Below are positions 44,867 through 56,972 of a DNA stretch of 64,000 nucleotides, piece after piece. The translations under genes were made by a program, and so were the position numbers. The notes below the pieces were generated by a model, which saw nothing but the letters and a program-made list of their open reading frames with translations, made no database searches and was not told the DNA's origin. This stretch comes from Sporothrix humicola (taxonomy: Eukaryota; Ascomycota; Sordariomycetes; Ophiostomatales; Ophiostomataceae), in the NCBI GenBank assembly GCA_021396245.1, contig WNYE01000024.1, forward strand, positions 310,001 through 374,000, read 5' to 3'. The stretch's first letter is position 1, and each line of letters begins with the position of its first letter.

Positions 44867-46528
44867 ATGGCCGAAGATCTCTCAGAGAAAAAGCTTAGCA
44901 AGGTCGGCGAGGAGCCCGTCCTGACGGCTTCGTCGTCGTCTGACGACAATGTCGACGCTGCTGAGCGTGGTGCTGCTCCGGTCGACCCTCTCGATGTCGA
45001 CGAGGCCTTTGCCAAGCGGGCCATGTGGAAGGTTGATCTGTGGCTTGTCGGTTTTTATTCGGTCGTCTACATCTTCCGTGTCATTGACTCGGCAAACTAC
45101 TCCAACGCGGCCATCATCAACCTCGAAAAGGGCACCGGTATCAAGAAGCAGCTCAACCTGAACCCGTCTCAGTGGGCATGGACTCTCTCCATCTTTTCGT
45201 ACAGCTACCTGATCTTTGAGCCGTCCAACACGCTGCTGCTCAAGGTGTTCCGACCGTCGCGCTGGATGTTTCTGCTCATCTTCTTCTGGGGCGCCGCCGC
45301 GTGTTCGTCGGCAGCCGCACAAAGTTTTGGCGGCATGATGGGCGCCCGCTTCGCGATTGGCGCCGCCGAGGCCGGCTTCTACCCGGCCGTCCTGTACCAC
45401 ATGGCCTTTTGGTACAAGCCCTCGGAGCTGCCGAGCCGCATCGCCTTCTTCTACTCAGTCGGCCAGCTGTCGAGCGCGCTGTCGGGCCTGCTGGCCTATG
45501 CCGTCAGTTTCATGGACGGTCTGCAGGGCATTTCCGGCTGGCGCTGGCTTTTCATTGTTGAGGGCCTGCCGGCCATTGTCCTGGCCTTCATTGCCCTGTT
45601 CTGGCTGCCCGACTACCCCGAGTCGGCCAAGTTCCTGACCGAAAAGGAGCAGTTGTACCTGAGCAGCCGCATGGGCGAGCGCGCGCCGACGGGCTGGAGC
45701 AAGAACTGGGACTGGCAGGCGCTCAAGAAGCTCTTCAAAGACCCGACGTTCTACACGTTCAGCGTCTACTGGATCGGCCACGGCATCGGCGGCTTTGGCA
45801 TTAGCTACGCGCTGCCGACGGTCATTTACGAGCTGGGCTTCACCACAACCACCAACTCGCAGCTGATGAATATTGTAAGCCAAGTTGGAGTATTGCTTTT
45901 GTTACATGAAGACAGTTTACGCTAACCTCAACAGCCCCCATATGTTGCCACATTCCTGTTCCTCAACACGCTAGGATACTTTTTGCAACGAAAGATTATC
46001 CGGCCATGGACTACCGCTGTCGGCAGTAAGTATCTGTTCTACTCATTCTTTCAATTTACTGAATAACGTATTAACCCAACTCCCTCAGTTGCCGCTACGA
46101 TGATTTTCTGCTACATCATCCTGTTCACTGTCCACAACAATATTGTCAAGTACCTGTTCTTGATTGTTGCTGTTTCTTGTGCGGGCTCGGCCTATCCCGT
46201 CATCTGGCCGGAGCGTATGCGTGCTCTCGAAGGCACCGTCTCGTCGGGTATTGGTATCGGTTTTACCAACGCCATGGCCCAGTTCAGCGGCATTGCCGGC
46301 CCGCGCATCTACAGCACCGTCTTTGGTCCGACGTATCACGTCTCCTACGGCATCTGCCTGATTTTCCTGGTCGTTGACATTACTGCCCTGCTGCTGTCGT
46401 GGTATTTTGTCCGCCGCAAGGACAAGCGTGTTGCCGCTCTGGTGGCCAGCGAGACTGAGGGAGAGGGAGAGACCGAGTCGGCGGCCGCAGGATCGAGTGT
46501 TGACGGCAAAAAGACTGAGGGGGTGTAG
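44867..46528 (+). CDS. MFS permease, anion:cation symporter family (second copy type)
   Basis: Join(44867..45874, 45935..46025, 46089..46528); introns 45875-45934 and 46026-46088 both have consensus donors (gtaagc, gtaagt) and CAG acceptors; 512 aa. Family landmarks: RVIDSANYSNAAIINLEKG (in place of DRTNIGNA), GARFAIGAAEAGFYPAVLYHMAFWY, GISGWRWLFIVEGLPAIVLAF, YPVIWPERMRALEG. It is only distantly like the permease at 17.6-19.0 kb and belongs to a different subgroup. Likely a plasma-membrane importer of an organic acid or vitamin; substrate unassigned. Start chosen at the ATG in aacacaATGG context. Confidence 0.92.
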
Positions 46529-46948
46529 GGGGCAGTTTTTTTTACTTTTCTGTTACTCATTTACTTTATAAGATGTATTACTACAAGTTTACACTCTAGC
46601 GCTAAATACAATAAACCGAGAAAATAATTAATCCGGGCAAGTCCGTTTAAATGTCCAAGTCTGTCCAGGTCTGTCCAAGCACCTGAGAATAAGGTTGTTG
46701 CCGTCCGTTAGCCGCTTAGGGCTGAGCTAAAAGTGGGGGTTCTGGGATACTGGGTCCCCAGGGTCGTCAGGGTCTTCGTGCGACTTGTACAAGGCTGAGC
46801 TGAGCATCATCAATATCATGTGCAATATTATGTCATCGCCGCATTAAAGCTGCACCTCTTTAATACATGCTAGATGTGATAGATGCCCAGTGTCCCTTAG
46901 TAAATACTACAGGCCCTAATCCGACGAGTCATGACATCAACCAAAGCC

Positions 46949-46979
<31 letters not shown>

Positions 46980-47300
46980 AGCGGACTCTTTCTCTAGATA
47001 ACTGTTCTCCTTTCTCTTTCAACACACTTCTTCAAGTCAAAACCACTTCCAACGGCCCTCCCATCGACACCACCACGCGACAAAGCGTTCCTTGCCCTCA
47101 CGACACTCCTTACCTCCACAATATTATTGCCTTTAAAGTACTGTTATCTCTAAGCCTTATTCACCTCGAAACGAACAGAGCACGCGAATGATCATCGACT
47201 GGGCCACAACTCCAACCAAGCATTACCTTGAAACTACCGTCGTGTCCACAACAATATCCCTCTTTCCATCCACTCCGCCCACAAACACACCCTTCTCATC
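46529..47300. other. Intergenic with A29 tract; promoter of next gene
   Basis: Includes short tgtccaagtctgtccagg repeats at 46650-46680 and a 29-nt A homopolymer (46949-46977). CA/CT-rich 5' UTR-like sequence runs from about 47000 to 47300. Confidence 0.5.
46949..46977. repeat. Poly(A) tract, 29 nt
   Basis: Uninterrupted run of 29 A. Could be a simple repeat or the 3' tail of a retroposed sequence. No flanking target-site duplication is obvious to the eye. Confidence 0.95.
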
Positions 47301-49322
47301 ATGTCGGAGAACATTCCAGATATCGACCAAGTCACCGACGGCCGTCGTGTAGGGTCACTCGACTCCGACTCCGGCACCGACTCGGAAAAGAGCGTGGTCT
47401 TCTCACCGCCAGCGTCAGAATGCGGCACTGAAAACACAGCCGACTTTCCCTCCGTCTACGACCAGCCGTCCGATTTCGAATGCTTGTTCTACTACGATGC
47501 CTTTCCAACATCGCCTCAGCTTGTGGGCCGCACGTCGTGCTGGTCGACGCCGTGGGTGCACAATGTGCACGACGACATACCCGACGGGTCGCCGCTGCTG
47601 CGTCAGTTTCGACGAAACCTGCGGCGCTTGACCCGCGTCGCGCCCGTCGGCCCGCACCATCCCATCCACCGGACGTGGGCGGCGTCGACCGGGCCCAAGA
47701 TCCTGGAGGCGCTGTCCACGATGCAGTGGTCGTCGGTCGACGTGCTGCGGCTGAGCGTGCCGACCGAGCAGGGCGCCGCCGCGCCGCCGAACCAGTGGCC
47801 CGTCATTGTCTGGATCGCACTCGAAGACGCAGCCGAAAAGGGCCTGACGGGGCACTACTCGTACCGGCACCAGTGGCTGGTTATTGACAATCTGCTGCAG
47901 CGCGTGCGCCGCATCCTCGACGCCGACGGTCTCCGCGACGTTGAGTGCGAAATCCGCGAAGCACATGTTGCGCAGACAAAGGGGCCGGGCCAAGAGCCGG
48001 GTCCGGAGCCAAGTCCGGAGCCATGCCAAGAGCCAAATCCAGAGCAAAATCTTGCGCCAAGTCCGGACCGGCACGTAAGGCCCTTGTCGCCCAGCCAGGC
48101 TGGTTGGGAGCTAAGTGTGGCCGCGGCCTTGTTGATTTGCCCCGGCACCCGAATCAGACATGACGTGGCTGGGCGCGATGATTACGCAATTGCGATCACC
48201 CTGGGGCTCTACGTGGCACCCGACGTTGAAAACATTGAAACAGAAGCCTCTTCCTCATCTTCCGACCCTTCCTCTTCCTCCAACCCTTCCACAGACCAAA
48301 CTCTCTGGGCATTGACATGTGGCCACACCTTGAAACACCACGAAGGCACTACTGGGATACGCGCACCGACGATGCTCTCTCTCAACAAGGCATATAGCCA
48401 CTCCGGCTTTCGCAACCACCGGGCAGTAATGGAGAAAATATGTGCCGAGCCATCCGACAAACGCGACTACCAACTCTGGCTTTTGGGAGTGATTGAGAAC
48501 TACAAGAAGTGGGGGACCAAACAACGGACTTTCGGACAAGTTCAGCGGAAGAATGCACCGCCTGTCGGGGTCGTCAAAATGGCGGAGACGGCTCCCTCGG
48601 CGGCGTCATCATCGTCGTCTTCGCCGTCTATGCCGCCGCCGTCTGCGCCATCCACATTTACACGGGACTGGGCGCTGATCGATATAAAACGCAATTACCT
48701 GAATCCCGCTTCTGTCTTTAACATTCTTCCGATGGAGCTCACCATCCCCAGACTAAAAGGCATTCAAAGACTCGCACGCAGAGTTCTACAGAACCCGACC
48801 TTTGCGTTCCCCCAAAACGGAAATCTGCGCCTAAAGCCCGGGCGAGGACCAGAGGCGATTATTCCTCTCGCCGAGCAGTTTGGCCCCTTTGGCCCCTTTG
48901 GCGCAAACAAGCCGCCCATCACGCTCGTCGCAAAGCGCGGCGGCCGCTCAAACTGCACGCTCGGCATCCCGTTGGACATTGGCTCCTATGTCCGGGACGG
49001 CATGGGAGTCCAAGAGCGCCAGGGCCCGGACTCAAACGACTCGGACGTGAACAATACACAGGTCAGCGTCGAATGGGCCATTGTCCATGCGCGCGCCACG
49101 ATCAACCGCGGCCGCAAGAAATCGCGCATCGGCGGGTTTTCCATGGAAGCCGACTCCGGCGCGGCAGTCTTTGACATGAGCGGCCGTGTCGGCGGGATCC
49201 TGACCACCGCCTCGTACGGCTATGCGTATAAGGGACGATTTGATATAAGCTATGCCACGCCCATGGAGCATGTTCTTCGCGACATCGAGGAGACGGTGGG
49301 CACAAAAGTGAAGATCGTGTGA
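47301..49322 (+). CDS. Trypsin-fold serine protease-like protein, intracellular (673 aa)
   Basis: Single exon. No signal peptide. Residues 1-230 carry an N-terminal domain of unknown function, then a Pro/Glu repeat (PEPSPEPCQEPNPEQN). A chymotrypsin-like fold follows, with a visible triad: His342 (LTCGHTL), Asp456 (RDWALIDI) and Ser619 (EADSGAAVFD). The C-terminus is RVGGILT...ISYATPMEHVLRDIE. This resembles the large fungal family of cytoplasmic trypsin-like proteins often associated with HET/NACHT-type proteins, many with unproven activity. Start ATG 47301 lies in CatcATGTCGG context after a CA-rich leader. Tandem with a shorter paralogue 475 bp downstream. Confidence 0.82.
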   Translation: MSENIPDIDQVTDGRRVGSLDSDSGTDSEKSVVFSPPASECGTENTADFPSVYDQPSDFECLFYYDAFPTSPQLVGRTSCWSTPWVHNVHDDIPDGSPLLRQFRRNLRRLTRVAPVGPHHPIHRTWAASTGPKILEALSTMQWSSVDVLRLSVPTEQGAAAPPNQWPVIVWIALEDAAEKGLTGHYSYRHQWLVIDNLLQRVRRILDADGLRDVECEIREAHVAQTKGPGQEPGPEPSPEPCQEPNPEQNLAPSPDRHVRPLSPSQAGWELSVAAALLICPGTRIRHDVAGRDDYAIAITLGLYVAPDVENIETEASSSSSDPSSSSNPSTDQTLWALTCGHTLKHHEGTTGIRAPTMLSLNKAYSHSGFRNHRAVMEKICAEPSDKRDYQLWLLGVIENYKKWGTKQRTFGQVQRKNAPPVGVVKMAETAPSAASSSSSSPSMPPPSAPSTFTRDWALIDIKRNYLNPASVFNILPMELTIPRLKGIQRLARRVLQNPTFAFPQNGNLRLKPGRGPEAIIPLAEQFGPFGPFGANKPPITLVAKRGGRSNCTLGIPLDIGSYVRDGMGVQERQGPDSNDSDVNNTQVSVEWAIVHARATINRGRKKSRIGGFSMEADSGAAVFDMSGRVGGILTTASYGYAYKGRFDISYATPMEHVLRDIEETVGTKVKIV

Positions 49323-49797
49323 GGGTGGTGTAGCATTTTCTCTCTCTCTCTCTTTATAATTATTTATTAGTCTCTGGGGGTCCGTAAGAGCCAGCGAATT
49401 AGGGACGGACTATACTACGAATTATGTAATGCGACTAGATAATATAATTCAGCTTGATAAAAGGGCGAGAATACTGTGTACGGCTGTAAGGCTGTGGTGT
49501 AAAGTGGGTCATCGACTTACACGGCATTGTTATGTAATCGCGTCACTGGTCGCGCCTTCCTACCATGACTACTAGTTGTGGTTCTTGCCTCTTATGTTCA
49601 AACGGCGCGTACACAGAATGTGTTTGCAGAAAGAAGAAAATATTAAAAACTTCCCCCGTGCACATTTTTTCCCTTCTACCAGCCAGCAGGCTCTCCCAAC
49701 CGCCAGCAGACACCAGGAAACGACACGACGCACGCATCGTCAGCCCTCTTGTACTCTCTACCTCCTACACTCCATCTACCTAGTCGTACTGGCCATC
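49323..49797. other. Spacer between the two protease-like paralogues
   Basis: It contains a short CT microsatellite right after the first stop, then AT-rich sequence and a CT/CA-rich leader for the second gene. No other feature. Confidence 0.5.
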
Positions 49798-50397
49798 ATG
49801 TCGGCAGATGCGCCAAAAGACCCGACCCTGCCTGGCGGTGGCGCTGATGACGACGCAGGTCCCAGCGCAGACCGCTTGACCAGTCCGCAGCGAACAGCGA
49901 GAGGCCCCCAGAATAACTCCGACGAGACCGACAAGACAGACCAGTCGCACGGAACGGACATCACGATGAATACGGCAGAGACCGGTGCATCCTCTCCTGC
50001 CAAACCCGATGACGACCCGAAGACGCACATGTATCTGGCGCCGACGGAGAGAGAGGCCAGGCTCTATTACGTCGGCGTTCCCCTCGACATGGCGTCGTAT
50101 GGCAGATTCGATCCCAGCCTTCCGCTCGATAGTGCGAGTGTAGAGTGGGCGATCGTCCATGCCAGCGCCACAGTCAAGCGTGATGAACAGGACCTCGATA
50201 AGATCATCGCGTTTTCTGCAGGCGGTGATTCTGGATCCGCTGTGTTTGACCTGACTGGCCGGGTCGGGGGTATCTTGACAGGCGGATCTGGCGAAGAAAC
50301 ATCCAAGTCGACCATTGACTTGACATACGCCACTCCCATGGAGCACATCTTGCGCGACATCGAGCAGGAAATCGGCGTTCGTGTCAGAATTCTGTAA
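49798..50397 (+). CDS. Truncated paralogue of the trypsin-fold protein, lacking His and Asp of the triad (199 aa)
   Basis: Starts MSADAPKDPTLPGGG. About 85 disordered residues are followed by a domain clearly homologous to the last 120 residues of the upstream gene: VPLDMASYG, SVEWAIVHASATV, AGGDSGSAVFDLTGRVGGILTGG, DLTYATPMEHILRDIE. The Ser-containing GDSG is intact, but the subdomains that would supply His and Asp are absent. The frame has no lesion and the conserved sequence is well kept, so it is either a functional non-enzymatic domain or a recent fragment. It may modulate the full-length neighbour. Confidence 0.72.
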   Translation: MSADAPKDPTLPGGGADDDAGPSADRLTSPQRTARGPQNNSDETDKTDQSHGTDITMNTAETGASSPAKPDDDPKTHMYLAPTEREARLYYVGVPLDMASYGRFDPSLPLDSASVEWAIVHASATVKRDEQDLDKIIAFSAGGDSGSAVFDLTGRVGGILTGGSGEETSKSTIDLTYATPMEHILRDIEQEIGVRVRIL

Positions 50398-53300
50398 AGC
50401 ATGTCAGCAAGATCTCATTTGGCGTCCGCTGCCTAGTCCATATTCTTTCTTGTCGGCTCCTTTCGCCCCTTTGTCATTTCGTCAGCTCTTTTCCGCGCCG
50501 CAGCTTTAAGCTTTGAAGACCGGCTTGCTCACCCACTACGATTGCTATGTTTCTGCGTTTCTTCCAGCTTCACACCGTCCTTTGGGTTCGTTTTTTTGTT
50601 CTATCATCTTCTTGTTTTTCTATCCATCTGTTTTGATTTTCGATCTTCCATTTCCGATTTTCGATGTATCTCTATCCGTCGATACCTGACTGGAAGAGCC
50701 ACTCAATAAGATAAAAGATGAAATATGCACAGCACCAATGACGAAAGGAGCAAGGTAAAGAAAGCAGCGTGTGATGGTTTAGAATTATCCAATAAATGAC
50801 ATACTAAAATCCATCAACCAACGTTTATCCTGTGTATTTCGGCCTCCTGTGTCTTTTCTGTAGTTTTATGTGAAACAACCGGTCTGCAAGATCTAATTGG
50901 CTGCATCAAGAGAGTCGTCCATTCGAAGATGTAAAGAAGCGAAAATGAATAATAGGAGAAAAGGGCTAGTCAAAGATACGGCCTTCCCTTCTTGGAGTTG
51001 GGGGTCACTAATACGGGTATCCTTCTTCTTCCACACTCCGCACGCCCGTTGCGTTGGAACAGACGTTGGCTTGGCTGATTGGCGGAGTGGGCCAACGTCT
51101 GCAGACATTAAAGTGCAAACGTGCAAACGTGTAAACGCGGGGAAAGGATGTGCAGGCTAATGCAGGCCGCGCCACCCGGCCGAGCCGGCCGTGCAGGGAA
51201 ATTATAAGTACTATCAGCCGTGTATTTATTTGAATTGAATTTATTTATTATTTTTAAAGCAAAAGGAAGTCTTGGCCAAGCCCCGCAGTTGAAGATGACG
51301 GATGAAGGTGTTTCTTGATTCTTGATGGATGCTGGGTGTCTGCCGTCGGGTGTTGGATGACGAATACTAGACAACATTAAAGATTGGGAAACAAATACCG
51401 ATTGAGAGACTCCCGTCTACGTCGGAAAGACGAGGCAATTCTCCGCTCCTCGACCACAATATTGACTGTCTTTTCTCGGAAAAAATGACCGAGACCGAGT
51501 TTCTCACCCCAAGTCTAACATGTTTGCGTCCCACTTCAATCACGGTTACATTGAAAGCACTCTTATCCCGTACCTACCCCGTACTTTTTCTCCATCCGTA
51601 TCGACAACGAACCACGAGCTAGGTCGACCAAGTGCAAGTGGACAGTCAACGACAGGACGGATAGACTACGCCCTGCCCCGTTTTCTCCAGGTTTGCCCCG
51701 TTTCTTCCCCGGATTCTCCAGTCAAGCCAACAAATCCACCCCAAACAAACCCCAGATAAAAGTATAAAAATAAACCTCCATCAGGGTAACTGGCCGTACC
51801 CTTGAGAAAAGGGGTTCGCCTGTGTGGACATTCTCCTGTTATCAGGCCATTTATTGTTTGTTGGAGGTGCTAGTCGAGTTTCTTTTGCATATCATTTTGC
51901 ATATCGATGCTCGACGCTCGACGCTCGGAGTTTCGTCGTATTGATGTTCGTTGTCGTGAATCTTGTTTTCTAATATCTGTCCACGAGGTCTGGCCAAAAG
52001 TACAAAACTTTTAAAAAACGGCGATGCTGACCGATGTCCGAGTTCCATTTCCCGTATTTTACTTTCCGTTGTCCGAAGTTGACTTCCCCGCGTTGTGTCT
52101 GCAATCCTAACGTCTTGTTTCACTGGAATCTTTCTCCTCACGAGCTGCGGTTCCGCAGATACGACGTGCATGCTTGCAGATGAGGAGAACAGCACACGGA
52201 CAAAGCATGGATGTGACCGTGTTTGTACCAGAAGATAGACAGAGTAACAAAAGACCAAGAGTAAGAAAATAAAATAATCCACCGAGATATCCACTCCCGC
52301 TCTGGTCATCTGCCGTCGCGCAGTGGACGTGTCGCGGGCTGCAACAAGTACGACGTGAAGAGGAGGCAGACACAAACACGCCGCGTCTGTTGGTTCCGTG
52401 TTGCATTGGCCGTGCTGAAAGCAATAATTGACGGCAATGATTGGCCCGTCCTCCATCGGTCCTGACGTTGCTCCTGCATGAAAGAGGGGAAAGCAGTCAA
52501 TCCGGGGTATTTACTGTCGAAGGAGCTGGCAGATGAAGTAGCTGTCGAGCCATTACAGCCTGGGCATGGCTGGGCATAACAGCTCAGCCTGGTCTTTCGG
52601 TCTTTCTGCTCCACGACTCGACTATTTTCTTACATGCTCGCAGATTGTCACCCACGTTCCTCCACGTCCTGCACATCCACCCACGCTCGCCTTTCTTTAT
52701 CAACTTGGATTGACCTTTTGGCCCGGCCTAGACGTTTGGCGTCCCCCTTTTCCACGATGACAATGCAACCACGACACCATTTTAATACCTCCTAGATCAG
52801 TCTGCACCAACCACGACCGCATCGACATCACCATCTCACACCATCTCAGACACTCTTGGCGCCGTCCGGGCGGCCGGACAGGGTGAAACTCGGGCATCGC
52901 TCGGGATCCGGCGTTGGAAAAATCGGGGTCGACTGACGTCGATATGTCGGTATCGACAACCTCCACCGTCGAGGCATGTCTCGGTATGCTTTAAGTTATT
53001 CTCTTACACACTCGTTGACAATCGTTTGCCATTTAGATGACAATTCGTTTTCAAATATCTTGATTGCCCAGCATCATCTTCATCATCTTCACCGTCTCCT
53101 GTCAAGACATTATCAAGATCCTTCGACTCCTCTTCTTGCCTCCTCATATTCTCCTCATCGGCACAACTCAGCCGGTTTCCTCTGCATCTCTGCATGTCTG
53201 CGTGTCGCTGTGTCGATATTTGTCGACCGACAGTATCCGGCAGATATGCTTGCATCTTGCTTTGCATTCTTGCATTTCAACAGACATCTCGCCCAGATGC

Positions 53301-53912
53301 CCCGCATTTGTGCCGTGCGGCGAGGTATCTTTTGCGGCCGGACTACGACCGTTGTGTGTAGGGCAGAGGTGGAGAGGAGAGTATCAAGAGATGTCATTGT
53401 ACATCAACTCTGCTTGGCACATTCATTCTATTCTTGACGTCTGCCCTCCACTTGTCACCTTCTCCTCTTTTCTTCTTGTCGTTTCCTTGTCGTCTCCTTT
53501 CTTTTGCCCCTTGTCTCCTCTTCTCTCCTTTTCTTTCCCTCACACCGGTGTGCATTGATGACCACACGAAACGTGTCAAGGCCGTATCAAGGCCGCATCC
53601 AGGCAAAAAGAAAAGGACCTTGGATTATGGAGATAGGCCGGGCGGTAGATGTTGATGTCGATGCAAATGAGGGGAAGACAACCATAGGACGAGAAGTACA
53701 GATGAGAAGCAGGGAGAGTAGACATAACAGCCAGACGACAGGCAACAGACAAACTCACATCGTAGAATGAATCGTGTATAAATAAGTCCCTTGATCCCAT
53801 AAGCCATCTCGTCTGTTTTCTTTCCTTTCCCTCCAAGCAGGCATATGCCTCTTGATCAATCATAACATCATTAACACTTTGTCTTTGAATTTGCTTCCCC
53901 TTCCCCGTCATC
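50398..53912. other. 3.5-kb intergenic region, no supported gene
   Basis: No open frame with a family pattern. The distal part (53440-53560) is strongly pyrimidine-rich and, with the sequence to 53912, likely forms the promoter and leader of the alcohol oxidase gene. Long promoters fit the strong carbon-source regulation known for such genes, but no specific operator was identified. Confidence 0.5.
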
Positions 53913-55995
53913 ATGAGTCTTCCCGACGAGTATGACATTATCGTCTGCGGCGGCGGCAGCTGTGGCTGTGTCGTGGCCGGCCGCCTGGCCAACCTCGACC
54001 ACAACCTCAAAGTTCTGCTGATCGAGGCCGGCGAGAGCAACCTCAACAACCCGTGGGTCTTTCGTCCGGGCATCTACCCGCGCAACATGAAGCTCGACTC
54101 CAAGACGGCGTCGTTTTACGAGTCGCGCCCAAGCAAGTGGCTGGCCGGCCGCAAGGCCGTGGTGCCGTGTGCCCACATCCTGGGCGGCGGCTCGTCCATC
54201 AATTTCATGATGTACACGCGTGCCTCGGCGTCGGACTACGACGACTTCCAGGCCAAAGGGTGGACCACCCAGGAGCTGATCCCCCTGATGCGCAAGCACG
54301 AGACGTACCAGCGGGCCTCGCACAACCGCGAGATCCACGGCTCGGACGGCCCCATCAAGGTGTCCTTTGGCAACCACACGTACCCCATCAAGGATGATTT
54401 CCTGCGGGCATCCGAGTCGCAGGGCATTCCCACGGTGGACGACCTGCAGGATCTCGTGACGGGCCACGGCGCCGAGCACTGGCTCAAGTGGATCAACCGC
54501 GACACCGGCCGCCGCAGCGACAGCGCCCACGCGTACATTCACGCCACGCGCGCCGTTCATTCGAATTTGTACCTGGCCACCAACACCAAGGTCGACAAGG
54601 TCATCATCGACGAGACCGGCCGTGCCGTCGGCGTGCAGACTGTGCCCACCAAGGCCGTCAACCCGACCGGCGTCAAGCCGCGCATCTTCCGCGCCCGCAA
54701 GCAGATTGTCGTCAGCGGCGGCACGCTGTCGTCGCCCCTGATCCTGCAGCGCTCCGGCATCGGCGACCCGGCCAAGCTCCGCGCCGCTGGCGTCGAGCCC
54801 AAGGTCGACCTGCCGGGCGTCGGTCTCAACTTCCAGGACCACTACCTCACGTTCAGCGTGTACCGTGCCAAGCCGGATGTCGACACCTTTGACGACTTTG
54901 TCCGCGGCGAGCCCGAGGTGCAGAAGAGTAAGTCACGCCCCCAGACGCTAAATATTCAAAATAAATTGCCATCACCTACGAAATTCATCTACTGACACAG
55001 TCACAGAGGTCTTTGAAGAGTGGAACCTCAAGGGCACCGGCCCTCTCGCCACCAACGGTATCGACGCCGGCGTCAAGATCCGGCCGACGGACGAGGAGCT
55101 GCGCGAGATGGAGTCGTGGCCGACGCCGCACTTCAAGGATGGCTGGGAGTCGTATTTCAAGAACAAGCCTGACAAGCCCGTCATGCATTACAGTGTGATT
55201 GCCGGCTGGTTCGGCGACCACATGCTCATGCCGCCCGGCAAGTTCTTCACCATGTTCCATTTCCTGGAATACCCCTTCTCGCGCGGCAGCACCCACATCA
55301 CGAGCGCCGACCCCTACGCCGTGCCCGACTTTGACTGCGGCTTCATGAACGACGAGCGCGACATGGCGCCCATGGTCTGGGGCTACATCAAGTCGCGCGA
55401 GACCGCCCGCCGCATGGACGCCTACGCCGGCGAGGTCGAGAACATGCACCCCTTCTTCGACTACGACTCGCCCGCCCGCGCCCACGATCTCGATCTGGCC
55501 ACCACCAAGGAGTATGCGCTCCCGGGCAACCTGACGGCCGGCATCGGCCACGGCAGCTGGTCCTCGCCGCTCGCGCCGGCCGAGACGCTGCCGTCCGCCT
55601 CGACGCTCTCGTCCAACAAGGTCAACCTCCGCAACGACCTGCCCTACGCGTCGCGCGACATTGAGGCCGTCGAGGAGTGGGTCAAGCGCCACGTCGAGAG
55701 CACCTGGCACTCGCTCGGCACCTGCTCGATGGCGCCCCGCGAGGGCAACAGCATCGTCAAGCACGGCGTTTTGGATGAGCGCCTCAATGTCCACGGCGTC
55801 AAGGGCCTCAAGGTGGCCGACCTTTCCATCTGCCCCGACAACGTCGGCTGCAACACCTACTCGACCGCGCTCCTGATTGGCGAAAAGGCCGCCATGCTCG
55901 TCGCCGAGGATCTCGGCTACTCCGGCGCCGCGCTGGACATGAAGATTCCCACCTACCACGCCCCTGGAGAGACCCGCCTGTCGTACCGTCTGTAG
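53913..55995 (+). CDS. AOX1: GMC-family alcohol oxidase (methanol oxidase-like, FAD)
   Basis: Join(53913..54927, 55007..55995); intron 54928-55006 (gtaagt...cacag) restores EVQKKVFEEWNLKGTG; 667 aa, the usual length of yeast AOX (about 663). FAD-binding motif near the N-terminus (YDIIVCGGGSCGCVVAGRL), GMC signature 1 (HILGGGSSINFMMYTRAS) and 2 (SGGTLSSPLILQRSGIG), and the catalytic region WHSLGTCSMAPREGN with His, plus NVGCNTYSTALLIGEKAA. It oxidises short primary alcohols with O2, giving aldehyde and H2O2. In yeasts the enzyme is peroxisomal; here the C-terminus is LSYRL, not a clean PTS1. Single lesion-free gene, very GC-rich at third positions, suggesting high expression. Confidence 0.93.
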
Positions 55996-56972
55996 ACAGG
56001 ACGCAAGTGAAGTGTGGATGACGATCGCGCTGCTGTTTATTGATTTGATGCTGCTTTTATGAATGGTGGACAATGCTGCTGTTGATGATTGTATTTACTT
56101 TCTCTTCCCGTCTGTAATTGCCAAATTGACAGATTGCTCTTTATAATTCTCCGAAAATCAGAGTGAGGTATGAAATTAAATAGAAATAAGGTTGCGGGTC
56201 AGTCACTGATAAGCACATAATTTAAATTTGATGTCTAGACTGAAAATCTCCGAATAAGTGACTCGTTGAGGTGCATCAAGGACCCTTAATGAACGGCATC
56301 GTGATAAGTTTAAAATACATTTTCAGCGGAACACGCTTTCTAAAAGTTTCGTAAAAATAATCTAAAGCAAACTAGAACTTGAAAAATGGAATGAAAATAA
56401 TTTAAGAAGAAAAGAAAAACCAACATCGTATTGATATCAATACGAATCGAGTCTTTGTTCAGCCTGGTCTTGGCAGAGTAAAGAAGTGTTGTCGTACAGT
56501 GTAATTACAATGTATTGTACAGTGCGTACTGTGTCATAGAGTTCCATCAGAGACCGGTCGGCGGCGGGATCCGCTGCTGCCTTTTGGCAGATTTGGCGCA
56601 TGTTGGCAGCAATTTTGGAGCGCTTCTTTCCTCTTTTGGCACGCTTTCTGCCTATCGCAGCGGTCGTAAATCCGCTGAACCGCAAGTGGTGGGCGCAGAG
56701 TGGGTGGGCGCAATCGCAAGGCAAGTGTGAAACCGAGGAGAAAGAAGGGAAGAAAGGCTGAGGCAATCGCGACCGCGCAAACGCAAAAGCGCAAGTCCGA
56801 AAACCGAAACGAAAAGAATTGAAGAAAGCCACAACCCACGTCGCACGACATCGACAAGACGACGACACAACGACCACGACGAAGACACGACACTCCCGAT
56901 TGACGACCGACACACGACTCGACTACATGTCCCCGCGATTACGGATGCGCGCGCGCACACCCGATCGCATTG
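55996..56972. other. Intergenic
   Basis: An AT-rich first half (AOX terminator region) is followed by promoter-like sequence of the Zn2Cys6 gene. No separate gene supported. Confidence 0.5.

Noticed and set aside
41804..46528. Dioxygenase plus MFS transporter as a small biosynthetic cluster
   Set aside because: Only two genes, divergent across 1.85 kb, with no backbone enzyme or regulator nearby; the MFS belongs to an importer-type family.
53942..54842. 323-codon minus-strand frame opposite the alcohol oxidase
   Set aside because: Antisense shadow of a GC-rich conserved gene; the sense strand carries all GMC motifs.
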